From assembly GCA_964019415.1 (NCBI GenBank), contig OZ025877.1, forward strand, positions 6,425,321 to 6,489,320: 64,000 nt of DNA, read 5' to 3'. The notes below the pieces were generated by a model, which was not told the DNA's origin, searched no databases, and saw nothing but the letters and a program-made list of their open reading frames with translations. The first letter of the stretch is position 1. Each line of letters opens with the position of its first letter. The position numbers were made by a program, and so were the translations under genes. Shown one piece after another: positions 25,201-34,945 of the stretch. The DNA comes from Ianthella basta. Its lineage: Eukaryota > Porifera > Demospongiae > Verongiida > Ianthellidae.

Positions 25201-26783
25201 TTTATTGAGTGACTATAAAAGTGCTACTTGCAGTGAGAGGTGACAATTTGTTATCAGACAGCGATTATATCTTATTGGAGAGCGATTATATCTTATTGGA
25301 GAGCAAGAATATCTAATTGGGTTCACTAGCTAAAGAATGAAAATGCATTGGATTCGCCCGCTATCCCCTAATCCTTTCCTTATTTGGCAAGAAACCAATT
25401 AACATTTGCCCACGCTTCCCTTTGTTCGGCAAATAAATCACTTATAACACCTCCTTTTCGGTATGTCGCTGATTTATAAGCACTCCCCCCTAGGGCGCTT
25501 CGCGTCCTCGGGCCTCGTGCTTATAAATCAGCAACATCCCTCAAAGAGGTGCACACAAAACATACAGTTTTGTAGTAGTACGTACAGTCATGCATACGTA
25601 ATTGTGCAGTCAGCTACATACAGTTTTGCATGCAGCTGATGAAGGCCTCAGTGGCTGAAATGTCCTGCAATCAGTAACTATTGTTGATTGATTTTGCTAC
25701 GTCATTGCTCATGAACTATTCACCTATGTATACATTGAACAATGTAGCAATGAGCCTCTTCTTGGTGTTTGGGCTATCTTAGAGTGCAGATGCATGCACT
25801 TTAAAATAGGAGATAAAGTACAGAGAATATATATACTTACTAGCTTGCAAATTGGCTAGCTTGCATAATGTTTTAAGCATATATAATATGCACGCATTCT
25901 ATTCCTCCATCTCCTACAGTGGTTGCCATACAATGCTTGGCAAGTGATTCACATTGCTTGGCGATGGATTCTGGTATACTTCTTCTTTGCCTGGCTGGTT
26001 GTGTCAGGCGTTGAGTGGAGTCACCCCACCTATTTCATCTATTTGACCAACTGGGGCATGCTGACATGGGTCTTGTACCTCATCGTGTCTGCACTGTCAT
26101 GCACAGTGAAATTCACTTTCGACATGTACGCCCGAATCAAAGGGAATAACAGTGTCAACACGGAGGTAGAACTGGCGGAGAGAAAGGATGTGGAGAGCGG
26201 GAACACTGCAACGGAACAAAGCAATGTTGACGAAGACATTTATGCCAATTGGCGTACTGACAATGTGGCTTGGTATCAGAAGATTCATTGGGTTCTCTAC
26301 AACACCTCCATCCCACTTGAAATTGGCATTGCCATTCTATACTGGGCGCTCCTTTACAACCCAGCTGTAGTCATTGGCTCTGCAGGTGTCAACTTCAACA
26401 CCCACCTCACCCCAGCACTGATTGCCTTGCTAGACGTATGGATCAGCAGCATCTTACTCAACATCTACCACTTTTACATGATCCTCTTGTATGGAGTGGT
26501 GTATGGCGCTTTCTCGTTGATCTACTTCGCTGCTGGAGGGATGGACCAGGAAGGAAATCGTTACATCTATTCAATCCTCGACTATGGGGATAGTCCTGGC
26601 TTGGCAGCTGGAGTACTCCTCGGATCAGTGTTTGTCTTCTTCCCGTTCTGCTATGTTCTCTGCTACCTTATCACTCTGCCAAGAAGGTGGCTCTCCAGCA
26701 AGTTCCATCAGTTGTGTTACATCACCCTGCCCAAAAGATGGCCCTCCAACAAGCACCTCCAGTCATGTTTTAAAGAACAGTAG
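22229..26783 (+). CDS. Rolling-stone-like multipass membrane protein 2 (2 exons)
   Basis: Exons 22229-22354 and 25920-26783, phase 0 (ACTCACCG|gtaagc ... cctacag|TGGTTGCCA), 329 aa. Exon 1 gives MACCRDCCTPCCKQC followed by HWTRLLLRHRDWRTVAYSP; the Cys cluster could be palmitoylated (inference). Exon 2 has about six hydrophobic helices (near residues 52-72, 84-102, 154-179, 196-220, 222-242, 266-290) and the family motif FSLIYFAAGGMDQEGNRYIY then LDYG--PG. An acidic/polar loop lies between helices 2 and 3. The C-terminus holds an internal tandem duplication: ITLPRRWLSSKFHQLCY is followed by ITLPKRWPSNKHLQSCF. Cellular role in this animal unknown; Drosophila rolling stone acts in myoblast fusion. 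A PLE lies antisense in the intron. Confidence 0.87.
22355..24042. other. Intron of rolling-stone-like gene 2, left part
   Basis: No gene. 23265-23370 has CACCAGCACAAGTTACA and CAACTGCAACTTGCAT, similar to foldback-family ends at 7787, and may be a decayed copy. Confidence 0.4.
24043..24084 (-). ncRNA. Hammerhead-ribozyme-like motif A (PLE 2, 3' side)
   Basis: Minus strand, 5' to 3': GCCA, CUGACGA, one extra U, imperfect stem II (GACAACU/AGUAGUC with GUAU loop), GAAAC, GUU, UGGU. Stem I GCCA/UGGU closes the fold. It lies about 140 bp 3' of PLE 2 coding sequence in the same orientation, the position expected for a PLE terminal-repeat ribozyme. Confidence 0.6.
24226..25178 (-). mobile_element. 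Penelope-like element 2 (partial RT plus GIY-YIG)
   Basis: Minus strand, 5'-truncated. 25178-24978: RT motif C region, RFWKRYVHDTCTVLP, where most PLEs have YVDD; here the first Asp is His. The frame is lost after DGKL and resumes with DVLLSHNPDGSV, consistent with a short deletion. 24987-24226: YRKPLHTDRYLDF--HHP thumb region, LPYVRGVSEAV, then the GIY-YIG nuclease GVVYQVPCAGCPATYVGQTGR, RLDQRLNEHRRAV and the end LESIHIR...PLNRDKGSMPQLY. PLEs copy themselves via this RT plus endonuclease. This copy cannot be active. It is antisense in the intron of gene 2. Confidence 0.9.
25463..25537. repeat. Hairpin: 21-bp inverted repeat with CG-rich loop
   Basis: 25463-25483 and 25517-25537 are reverse complements (core GCTGATTTATAAGCAC) with one mismatch. 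The 33-bp loop is GC-rich (CCCTAGGGCGCTTCGCG). It lies near a 21-bp direct repeat (CGATTATATCTTATTGGAGA, twice at about 25263-25305). Confidence 0.8.
25631..25669 (+). ncRNA. Hammerhead-ribozyme-like motif B
   Basis: Plus strand: UGCAG, CUGAUGA, extra A, stem II GGCC/GGCU with UCAGU loop, GAAAU, GUC, CUGCA. Stem I (UGCAG/CUGCA) is perfect over 5 bp. No PLE coding sequence adjoins it on this strand; it may be a solo terminal-repeat relic. Confidence 0.5.
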
Positions 26784-28734
26784 ATACTGATCAGTGTATA
26801 TACATATACAGTATACATATCATAGTGCACTGTACTGTAGTAGCATATGAAACATGTTGTGCCCTGTGTATATAGGATCTACCTGCAGTAAATACACAAG
26901 TGGAGGTATAGTATTATTTCAGCTCAATCATAACAATGAACTTAATTTTTCCCATGCAGTTTTTCTTGTATAGAATGCAGTGCAGGTTCAGTGATCAACT
27001 TCCCTTTCATATTCCATACAGCAATTGTCGCTTAGTGAATAGCCTCTTTTAAAGTTTTGAGTCAATAGCCACATGCACAACATGGTCAGATGAGTGTTTG
27101 CAAGTGCATACGGGACAAGATTCGGCTGCCGTTAGCCAGCTCGCCATATACAAGGACATCCGTGGTGGTTGTCAGTGGGCTGTCATTTTAATTACTGCGA
27201 GGTAGCTTCCGGTGGACGTTTCTGACTTAGTGTGAGGCCTAGGTTCTAGCTGTCACATTTGCAGTGCTGTCCTGTGGTTGTGGCAATGTATCATATCTGA
27301 GCTTACGCTCCATAAAAAGTGCAGAAACAAGAAAGAATACAAATTTTATACAAAAACTACTAAAGATGTAGGGCTGGCATAAAAAGTACAGAAACAAGAA
27401 AAGGCTACTACACAGTGTAACATTCACCATTGTCCCACCATTGAAGAGTGTTGCACCATATTATCAGTCGCAGCATGGGAATTAACTTACATATCGCCAC
27501 TCTATATATAGTAGCATTATATATATGTGGGTTCTCAGCTCCCATGCACAATACATGCAGCAATGAACCATTGAGGACATGCAAATGTGCTTATAGTAAG
27601 TCCGTCTCTTCCAAACCAACTCTCCCATTCAAAGCCTCATGACTGTACATGTTCTTCCCAGAAAGTATACCTACAGCCATAAATGTCTGACCCAGCTGCA
27701 TGGCTATACATAGTCTTCACCATGTATATCCATCACCTGCATGATGCCTTGCATGCAATCCTTGCATGGCTCCTCCATCAGCTTTCCACACCTTGAATTG
27801 GAATCCCTGCATTTTTCTGCTATGGTCCCATGGAGCTGACACATTTTGCCATTTGCTCAGTTGACATCTGAAAGGATCCTTTTGAGCTCTTCAGTGACTC
27901 AATGCCTCCAGGGGATTGAATTTTTTAAGGTAGCATGCATGCAGACTGCAAAAAGAAGAACTTCAATTCTCCTCTTGTCAATTGGTTGAGCTAACCCATG
28001 CAGAGAATGTCATCCCCATCCATCAGATCCGACTAGGAGTACAATAGTACAGCTGTGAGAGTGAGTATACGTAATTTATTAATTGCATGAATTGAAACAG
28101 AAAAGCAGCATCTATGGATCAGTGTAAACATACATATATTAGTTACTGATTACACCAGGAGCTCAAAATCTATAACTCTATATAGTGGCTGACCCCATGA
28201 CTGCAGGCACGCTTTTTTGATCATGGCAAGTGCATGGGTCAATACAAAACTAGTACTAGTCTGCCAGATCTGTTCTTGGCTGATTGTGTTCGTGGATACA
28301 CATGTATAAATGACAGCAGATCTCATAGGGAAATTAAGTAGGCACCAAAGCCATTCATATGGAGCCACTGACTTAGTGGCATGTGTGGTGGCTTCTTCTT
28401 GGCAAGAAGGGAAGCTAATCTACTTCTTTACTTAATATATATGTATATGTGACTTGCATTTGTGCAAGTGTACGGTATACTGTTCTATCTGCATCATACA
28501 AATGTACAGCAGTAAGAACTAAGCATGCACATGTGCGCACAGGCAAGACCATTCAGGCAATATTAATTGTGTGCCATTGTAACAGATTAGCTTGTGGCAT
28601 AAGCTACTAGCTTTTAGTTTGGTATACGCATGCATTACACATTTTGGTTTCCCACCTTCTACAATACATAGCTACATGATAGTTGCAGAATAATGCTGGT
28701 AGCTACATCTTTGGGACGTTGCTAGTTCTACTTG

Positions 28735-28776
28735 CTTCATTTGACCAACTGGGACATGCTGATCATGACATAGGTC
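28735..28776 (+). pseudogene. Tiny rolling-stone exon-2 relic
   Basis: CTTCATTTGACCAACTGG and CATGCTG...ACATAGGTCTT closely match exon 2 of genes 2 and 3 around the TNWGMLTWVL codons, with a short insertion. Surrounding sequence is not alignable by eye. Confidence 0.55.
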
Positions 28777-28894
28777 TTTCCTCAATGTGGCATCCCCACG
28801 GAGGTATTGTTGCCATATAATAGAATCAACTGGGCACTCTTCCGTAGCCTATAATTTTAGCAGCAAAAACAAACGCCCATTGAAGCAGTTCTTG

Positions 28895-28902
28895 TGACGT
28901 CA
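28895..28902. promoter_or_regulatory. CRE-type palindrome TGACGTCA upstream of gene 3
   Basis: Full consensus octamer 108 bp before the start codon of rolling-stone-like gene 3, matching the one before gene 2. Shared ancestry of the promoters or retained CREB/ATF control would explain it. Confidence 0.5.
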
Positions 28903-29009
28903 TCAGAACTTGCGGCGTGTTCCGAGTTGAATCAATGATTGTTGTGCAGGCGGTGTATATCTAACTAAGGCTTCAGGTATAAGCGATCACTGGACCGCCT
29001 GGACGGATC

Positions 29010-32000
29010 ATGGCCTGTTGTTGTACACCCTGTTGTGAGCAGTGCACTGTGAAGACCAAACGAGAGTTCCACTGGACCCGACTCCTGCTGAGGCACAGGG
29101 ACTGGAGGACGGTAGCCTACTCACCGGTAAGCCTGGACGGGGTTACACTGTCGATAGGCGCCGCACAAGCCTGCATGCGCACTGCCACAACATAGCTACA
29201 ATCATCTGTATGAGGAGTCTGGGCACGCTAGACTAGCTCCTTTCTCCATTCCCAATGGTCCGTTCTGCTTCTGGAGGACCGTTTTTGACTGATAGGGTTG
29301 TGCTAAAAATGAGGAGGAGTGCGTGACACACACAGCGACACCCCAATTAATGTGATCCAGAGCCTGCTGTGTCACGCTATGCTGTACCCATTCGACATCC
29401 GTGCTTCCCAACGTCATACTGTGCATAAGAAGGTTCAGCCAAAAGACTCTTGTATGCATCAATAAGACAATGATTAGTTCAAAGACACGCATGCGCACTG
29501 CCTGAGACATGATTACAGACAAGGATGCAATTAGTTAATGCTACTAAGTAGGAATAGGCAGGGGTCATACATTACATAGTACTTCAGATGCAGTAGAGAA
29601 CCGAGATGGCCAGGTCAACGGGAGGTGTCCTGGTGGCGTGTCCACAGCTGGAATGGGCACCTCTGATGCATTGGGTGGCAGAGTGGAGCAGTGAGAAAGT
29701 GAGGTGGCAGCATAGCCAGGACGTGGTGGTGGGGTACGGCTGGTCCCATTTCGTGGCTAGACAGGAGGCCAGACGTTTGTAGAAAAAAGTGGCTTGGTTA
29801 GCCATACCTCCAGTAGCTGAGAGGACCAGTGGTGTGAAAGTGGCATGCTCAATCTCCTGGACTCTCTGCTTGTATGCGCGCTTCTTCACAGACTCATGTT
29901 TCGGTAGCAGACGACAAGGTTTGATTGTTGGTTGGAGGGGGCACGTGGATTGAACACACGAATGTCCAAAAATGTTCTTTCAGACTGGCCTCCCAGAAAC
30001 CGTTGGTGGCAATGTCAAACCGTGCGCCATCCTGAGCATTGGAAGTGACACCTGTGAGCGCTTCCCCAGTGAGAGGTTGTAGTTTTGGCTCAATGCAGAC
30101 ATCATTGTAGACTTCTGTTAGAAAGTCGGTGGTCAGATCACGAATTTCATTAATATTGTGTCTTAACGATGGGAAGCCACCTTTGGGCAAGAGAGAGCAT
30201 GTTCCACGGGGAACTTGGTACCACAACCACATGTTCATGGAACTTGTTGGGGTGACCAGTTGTATCTGAGGGCTAGTGCGTCATGAAATGCCCCCTTGTG
30301 GAGTGCGAAGCCAAACTCTTCTATTGACAGTGAAGAAAGCCAAGATGAGGCTCCTATTTCTTGAGCAAGGTCCATGGAGCACCTGAGAGAGTGTGGGAGA
30401 GATTCTCTCACTTGCTCAGATGTTTGTGTGGCTTGCTCCTGTTTCAGTTTACGCATTTCTGTTTTGGCTTCGAGTTGGTGGCAATGACTTCTTCACTGTA
30501 GTGAAGGTCTTGGTGGAGAATGGCCTCTGTCATGGCCTCAGTGATCTTGGTAGAGCACTGAAATGCAGACTCAGTTGCATGGGTAGGGTTGGCTATTGCA
30601 ATGCCTCCTATAGTGTAGCTGGTAGAGCTAGGAGGTCTTGTTCCTTTTCATTTGGTAGTGGTCTGTCTGTCAGTGCGGGGATTAGTTTGGTTCTGATGGT
30701 CCTTCAAGTGGAGAAAGGCTAGGACCAACGTCTGGCATTGTGCGAGTGGGGTAGGTCCATTTGCCAGTCATGCCATGAGTGAAGGTGGCATGTGCAGCGT
30801 GAGGTTGGCTGTGTGTGATGGTAACCAGTTGCTCCAGTTCTCCAGTCAATTGTCGGACCTTGTCAGACACAAATGCTTGCACATACTCTTCTGTACCAAG
30901 GGCTGCACCAAGATAGGGTCTGCCCTCAGTAGTCACCTTCACTGTCAGCAAAAGTGGCTGTCGCAATAGAGAGGCAGTCCTTCTTGGTGACAATTCAGGA
31001 TTTGCTGGTGCTGGTGAAATAGCCAAATTTAGGAACAAGTGTGTTGAGTTGATCCCACCATTCGCACAGTCTGTGGGCCTTTCCAGCTCCCAAGGCATCA
31101 TCTGCAAACCAAACTTGGCTGACATCCTGTACACTCCTTCAGCTTCCTGATCAGAGGAATGGTGGCTAGAGCGTACATGGGCATGGCAAGTGGGTCCCCC
31201 TGAGTGGTTCCCTCGTGAGAAAGGAGTGCGTCGCCATCTACAAACAGTTCAGAGGCGGCCGTGTGTTGATGAGAGCAGTGGTGATAAGAGTGGTAGAGTT
31301 TCTGAATGTTGTGTATATAGGGCTGTAAGTCGGTTGAGGGAATTGAAAGCTGTAAAGGCCTGAGTGGCTAGACAGATTCATGCTGATATTTCTCAAAGAC
31401 ACTAGCCAAAGGGAATCAGATATCAGACGTTTCGGCAGCGCTACGGCTGCCTTCATCAGTGATTATAATGACACTTACAAGCAGGTGCATAAATAGGGAT
31501 GGCTGGTTGGTCACGTGAGGCACTGGTGTTTACAGGAATAAGCACACATCATGCAATGTCTCTAGTGTTTACAGGAATAAGCATACATCATGCAATGTCT
31601 CTAACCGGAAAAGGGGGTTAAAAATAATAAGTGAAAACGAAATAATACTAATAACAGATGGGTGGTTACATGAATCAATCCAGAAGGGTTGCATAGAGCC
31701 CTGGCATGGGGCCCCTCTCTCTGTTGAGAGGGGCTTGCTGGTGTTGAATGTGCCAAGACTCTAGCAAGCACCGGATCTGGGTGTGCGGATGGTAGTCAAT
31801 CACCAACACCTTTGACAGGTCAACCTGGTGGCCAGCTGTAAACACATGAGAAAGGGTTGGCTCTCCAATACCAGCTTCACAACAGGGTTGAAAACCTTGC
31901 CGACGTTTCGACCAGATGCTCTGGTCTTCTTCAGGGCGTTTTTCAACCCTGTTGTGAAGCTGGTATTGGAGAACCAACCCTTTCTGATGCCTGAGCCAGC

Positions 32001-34945
32001 TGAGAAGCCCTCACTTCATTGTAAACACATGCTCAGCAACAGCCGAAGCTGTGACATCTCCATTCCTCAGGGCCCGACGATGCTCCTGCAGGCGCAGGTC
32101 CAGTGACTTCCCAGTCTGTCCAATGTAGGTGCGGGGGCACTCAGCACACAGGATGCTGTAGACCACCCCCTTCCTTTTGGACACCGGGACAGGGTCCTTG
32201 GGGTGGACCAACATCTGCTTCAGAGTAGTGAAAGGGCGGAACATCACCCAGATGGAGAGGGGGCTGAGGATACGTCTAATTGACTCTGATAGACCCTTGA
32301 TGTACGGGAGAGTCAGAGTGGCGCACGTCTCATCACGCTGTGAGGTTTCATCGCCCCTGGGACATGTCTGCTTCTTGATGAACCCCTTGGGGTACCCGTT
32401 CTTCTGGAGGGCCTCCATCACATGCTTCTCCTCTTGTACTCAGCTCACTGCTGATGACGACAGACTCTCGGTCCTAGACATCAAAGTTCTGACCACAGAC
32501 CGCTTGTGTGCCACTGGGTGATGAGATTGAAAGTCAGGCATTGAGGAATGGAGATGTCACAGCTTCGGCTGTTGCTGAGCATGTGTTTACAGCTGGCCAC
32601 CAGGTTGACCTGTCAAAGGCGTCGGTGATTGACTACCATCTGCACACCTAGTGTCACCTATTTTAATATGGTGGACACCAGGGTTTTGTTGAGGGCGATA
32701 AGATGGCTGGCCATAAGTGGTGCCACAATTGCTGGATCAACCAGCTCGGTGCATAGTCGTCGTGCAGTTGCAGCCAGGGAATGGCACAGCTCTGAGGACG
32801 CTGACTTAAATGATGTACATAGCCTTCTCCAGCTGAGTGCATCGACCCCAGAAGGTCCTGCTGCTCCACTAGTGCGCAAGGCTGCAGATCTGATCATCCC
32901 TGCATCCAGGGATTCGAATAGGACTGGGTGAACATCAGGGGGGTCATCATTGATGATGGCGTCGTGGCAGGCAGGTTGACCTGTCGGTGTTAATATTTGT
33001 TGGACAGGATATCCCTCGCTTTTCTCTGTCCATTCTCCATTTCAATTGGGTCGTCAAGGTAGAGTAAATCTCCTTTACTTTGCACAGAGAGGAGGTGGAG
33101 TGCTGCATGAGTTTTCCCTAGGAACATCAGATTTGTGCAAGAGCGGGACAACGGTTCATTATTGATAGAGGATGTGGACTTAGGGATATGCTGCTGTATG
33201 GTTCTCCCTTCTCTCAAAGGTTCATTAAGGTCTCCAATTCGCTAGGTGAACAGGTGCCCCCATGGCTAGCAGACAGGAGGAATGAGTGGGTTGGAGACAT
33301 GGGAGTGGGTGTTAGAACTAACATGGGTGACCACTTGTTGGATGCCACAAAGACACATGGGACAGTTAGGAAGCAAAACTATGGAAGGGCAAGTGGAAGC
33401 TGCTACGTACCTAAAATACGCCACCAATACACATGTTGTATAATATTATGGATGGAACCATCTGAAATCCGATAGTGGAATGCATCTAATCAGACACACA
33501 GTCTGTCTACATCCATCCTGCTGTGATTATGCCCATGATTCCTTAACTCCACATTGACCACTGTACACTGCAGTTAACCTGTATCTAATGCTAAGCTTGC
33601 ACAATTCCATGAAAACGCTAACCAAATCACACTTGAATAATACTTCAATTGTATTACATACGTGTAGGGTATAGCGTGCATGATGGCACTCTCACCTAGT
33701 TAACCACCACACACTCTGTAAGCCATCACCACTGAAGAAGGCAGCGGTTAGCTGCCGAAATGTTTGGTAAAGAAATAAAATCTTTGGTTAATTTCATGAC
33801 TTCCAAGAGAACTACCAGTTATGCTGGGCTATGTTTAAATTGGCTTATGCATGCCCGGCAGAACAGCCCAGACTGCCCAGGCCATGGTCTGACCAGATTT
33901 TTTGGTCTGCCCATGCTTTTCCATAGCTAAGATACTTCCTGGCCTGTGCAAGTGGCCGTCTAGGTTAAATATTGTTCTGACTTGGCCTGACCAGCTTTAA
34001 ACTGCTTCCTCTGGGCCTGTTATGTACATGTATAGATTGAGTAAGAGGCGGTTGGACATTTAATACATTGTAACCCAAGCCCTGGGTTATGCACTTACGT
34101 ATATACGCCTTCTGTTGTTTCATGTTCTACAGTGGTTACCGTACAATGCTTGGCAGATTGTTTACATGGTATGGAGGTGGACTATGGCGTGCTATTTCTC
34201 TGCCTGGCTGGTTGTGTCAGGCATTGAGGGGAGTCACCCCACCTATTTCATCTATATGACCAACTGGGGCATGCTGACATGGGTCTTGTACCTCATCGTG
34301 TCTGCTCTGTCATGCACAGTGAAGTTCACTTTCGACATGTATGCCCGAATCAAAGGGAATAACAGTGTCAACACGGAGGTAGAGCTGGCGGAGAGAAAGG
34401 ATGTGGAGAGCGGGAACACTGCAACGGATCATAGCAATGTGAACATTTATGACGACTGGCGTTTTGACAATGTGGCTTGGTATCAGAAGATTCATTGGGT
34501 TCTCTACAACAACAGTATCCCAATAGAGATAGGTATTGCTATCATATACTGGGCACTCCTCTATGAGCCTAGCGCCGACATGACTTCCATTGCAGTTGGC
34601 GTCAACTTCAACACCCACCTCACCCCAGCACTGATTGCCTTGCTAGACATATGGATCAGCGGCATCATACTCAACATCTACCACTTTTACATGATCCTCC
34701 TGTATGGAGTGGTGTATGGTGCTTTCTCGTTGATCTACTTCGCTGCTGGAGGGATGGACCAGGAAGGAAATCGTTACATCTATTCAATCCTCGACTATGG
34801 GGGTAATCCTGGCTTGGCAGCTGGAGTACTCCTTGGATCAGTGTTTGTCTTCTTCCCGTTCTGCTATGTTCTCTGCTACCTTATCACTCTGCCAAGAAGG
34901 TGGCTCTCCAGCAAGCTCCACCAGTCATGTTACAAAGACCAATAG
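29010..34945 (+). CDS. Rolling-stone-like multipass membrane protein 3 (2 exons)
   Basis: Exons 29010-29126 and 34133-34945, phase 0 (ACTCACCG|gtaagc ... ttctacag|TGGTTACCG), 309 aa. Exon 1 (MACCCTPCCEQC, then HWTRLLLRHRDWRTVAYSP) is nearly identical to exon 1 of gene 2, as is the first ~20 bp of the intron, so the duplication is recent. Exon 2 keeps all helices and the FSLIYFAAGGMDQEGNRYIY motif. It ends at the first WLSSKLHQSCYKDQ, without the C-terminal duplication of gene 2. Paralogues differ most around GVNFNTHLTP, between helices 3 and 4. The 5-kb intron carries an RT element, PLE 3 and three hammerhead-like motifs. Confidence 0.88.
29584..31370 (-). mobile_element. Unnamed RT element, 3' part (RT, Cys/His, C-terminal domain)
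   Basis: Minus strand, several frames. From right: AFNSLNR (motif A region, catalytic Asp not visible), GTTQGDPLAMPMYALA (motif B), VWFADDALGAGK (motif C, about 31100), TEGRPYLGAALGTEEYV, then LALRYNWSP, GGFPSLRHNINEIRDLTTD, DGARFDIATNGFWE, and IEHATFTPLVLSATGGM near the end. I recall this order from dispersed animal RT proteins but cannot name the clade. The spaced Cys/His followed by acidic motifs is compatible with a restriction-like endonuclease (inference). Frameshifts and stops make it a relic. Confidence 0.75.
31422..31463 (-). ncRNA. Hammerhead-ribozyme-like motif C (PLE 3, 3' side)
   Basis: Minus strand: AUCA, CUGAUGA, extra A, stem II GGCAGC/GCUGCC with a CGUAGC loop, GAAAC, GUC, UGAU. 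Stem I is AUCA/UGAU. It is located 3' of PLE 3 coding sequence. Confidence 0.62.
31849..32019 (-). mobile_element. 171-bp ribozyme-bearing hairpin insertion, 12-bp TSD
   Basis: Inserted in the GIY-YIG coding region of PLE 3. TGTAAACACATG is present at 31837-31848 and 32020-32031; the inverted duplicate at 32541-32648 has the sequence once, uninterrupted (32580-32591, reverse strand). Within the insert 31854-31894 and 31940-31980 are 41-bp inverted arms with one mismatch, and the loop carries a hammerhead-like core. No ORF. Probably a non-autonomous element mobilised by a PLE-type machinery (inference). Confidence 0.85.
31899..31937 (-). ncRNA. Hammerhead-ribozyme-like motif D (hairpin loop)
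   Basis: Minus strand: GCC, CUGAAGA, extra A, stem II GACCAGA/UCUGGUC with GCA loop, GAAAC, GUC, GGC. Stem I starts with GCC/GGC and, after a short bulge, is prolonged by the 41-bp arms of the insertion, an unusually long closing helix. Confidence 0.62.
32541..32648 (+). mobile_element. Inverted duplicate of PLE 3 GIY-YIG segment
   Basis: On the plus strand this reads LRNGDVTASAVAEHVFTAGHQVDLSK and IDYHLHT in separate parts, homologous to the reverse strand of 31789-32080 but lacking the hairpin insertion. It abuts the truncated 5' end of PLE 3, the arrangement made by 5' inversion during target-primed reverse transcription. Confidence 0.85.
32658..33217 (-). mobile_element. Unnamed RT element, 5' part
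   Basis: Minus strand. 33217-32990: LSRSCTNLMFLGKTHAALHLLS and YLDDPIE. 32897-32658: AALRTSGAAGPSGVDALSWRRL, ELCHSLAATARRLCTELVDP and LIALNKT, then NKNPGV-like codons after a one-base slip, immediately before the PLE 3 junction. These precede the RT core in the same family as 29584-31370, in the correct order and orientation. About 100 codons are missing at the junction. Confidence 0.72.
33218..34132. other. 3' end of intron of rolling-stone-like gene 3
   Basis: No gene recognised apart from the hammerhead-like motif at 33728-33768. The first few hundred bases may be the 5' end of the RT element. Confidence 0.4.
33728..33768 (+). ncRNA. Hammerhead-ribozyme-like motif E
   Basis: Plus strand: ACCA, CUGAAGA, extra A, stem II GGCAGC/GCUGCC with GGUUA loop, GAAAU, GUU, UGGU. 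Stem I is ACCA/UGGU. It is in the sense strand of the gene-3 intron, with no PLE ORF beside it. Confidence 0.55.

Larger units (their letters stand above)
26784..29009. other. Spacer between rolling-stone-like genes 2 and 3
   Basis: No intact gene. Contains the rolling-stone relic at 28735-28776 and, at the right end, the likely promoter of gene 3. Confidence 0.5.
31422..32540 (-). mobile_element. Penelope-like element 3, nested in the RT element
   Basis: Minus strand, 5'-truncated. From right: DFQSHHPVAHKRSVVRTLMSRTE, broken by a stop, then EALQKNGYPKGFIKKQ, LPYIKGLSESIRRIL, and the GIY-YIG nuclease GVVYSILCAECPRTYIGQTGK with SLDLRLQEHRRAL. The frame is cut after AEHVFT by the 171-bp insertion 31849-32019 and resumes as AGHQVDLSK...LESWHIQHQQAPLNRERG. 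The 3' side carries a hammerhead-like motif in the same orientation (31422-31463). Its location between two parts of the RT element shows the PLE inserted second. Confidence 0.87.

Noticed and set aside
30393-30722. 109-aa plus-strand frame
   Set aside because: Shadow of the minus-strand RT element relic.
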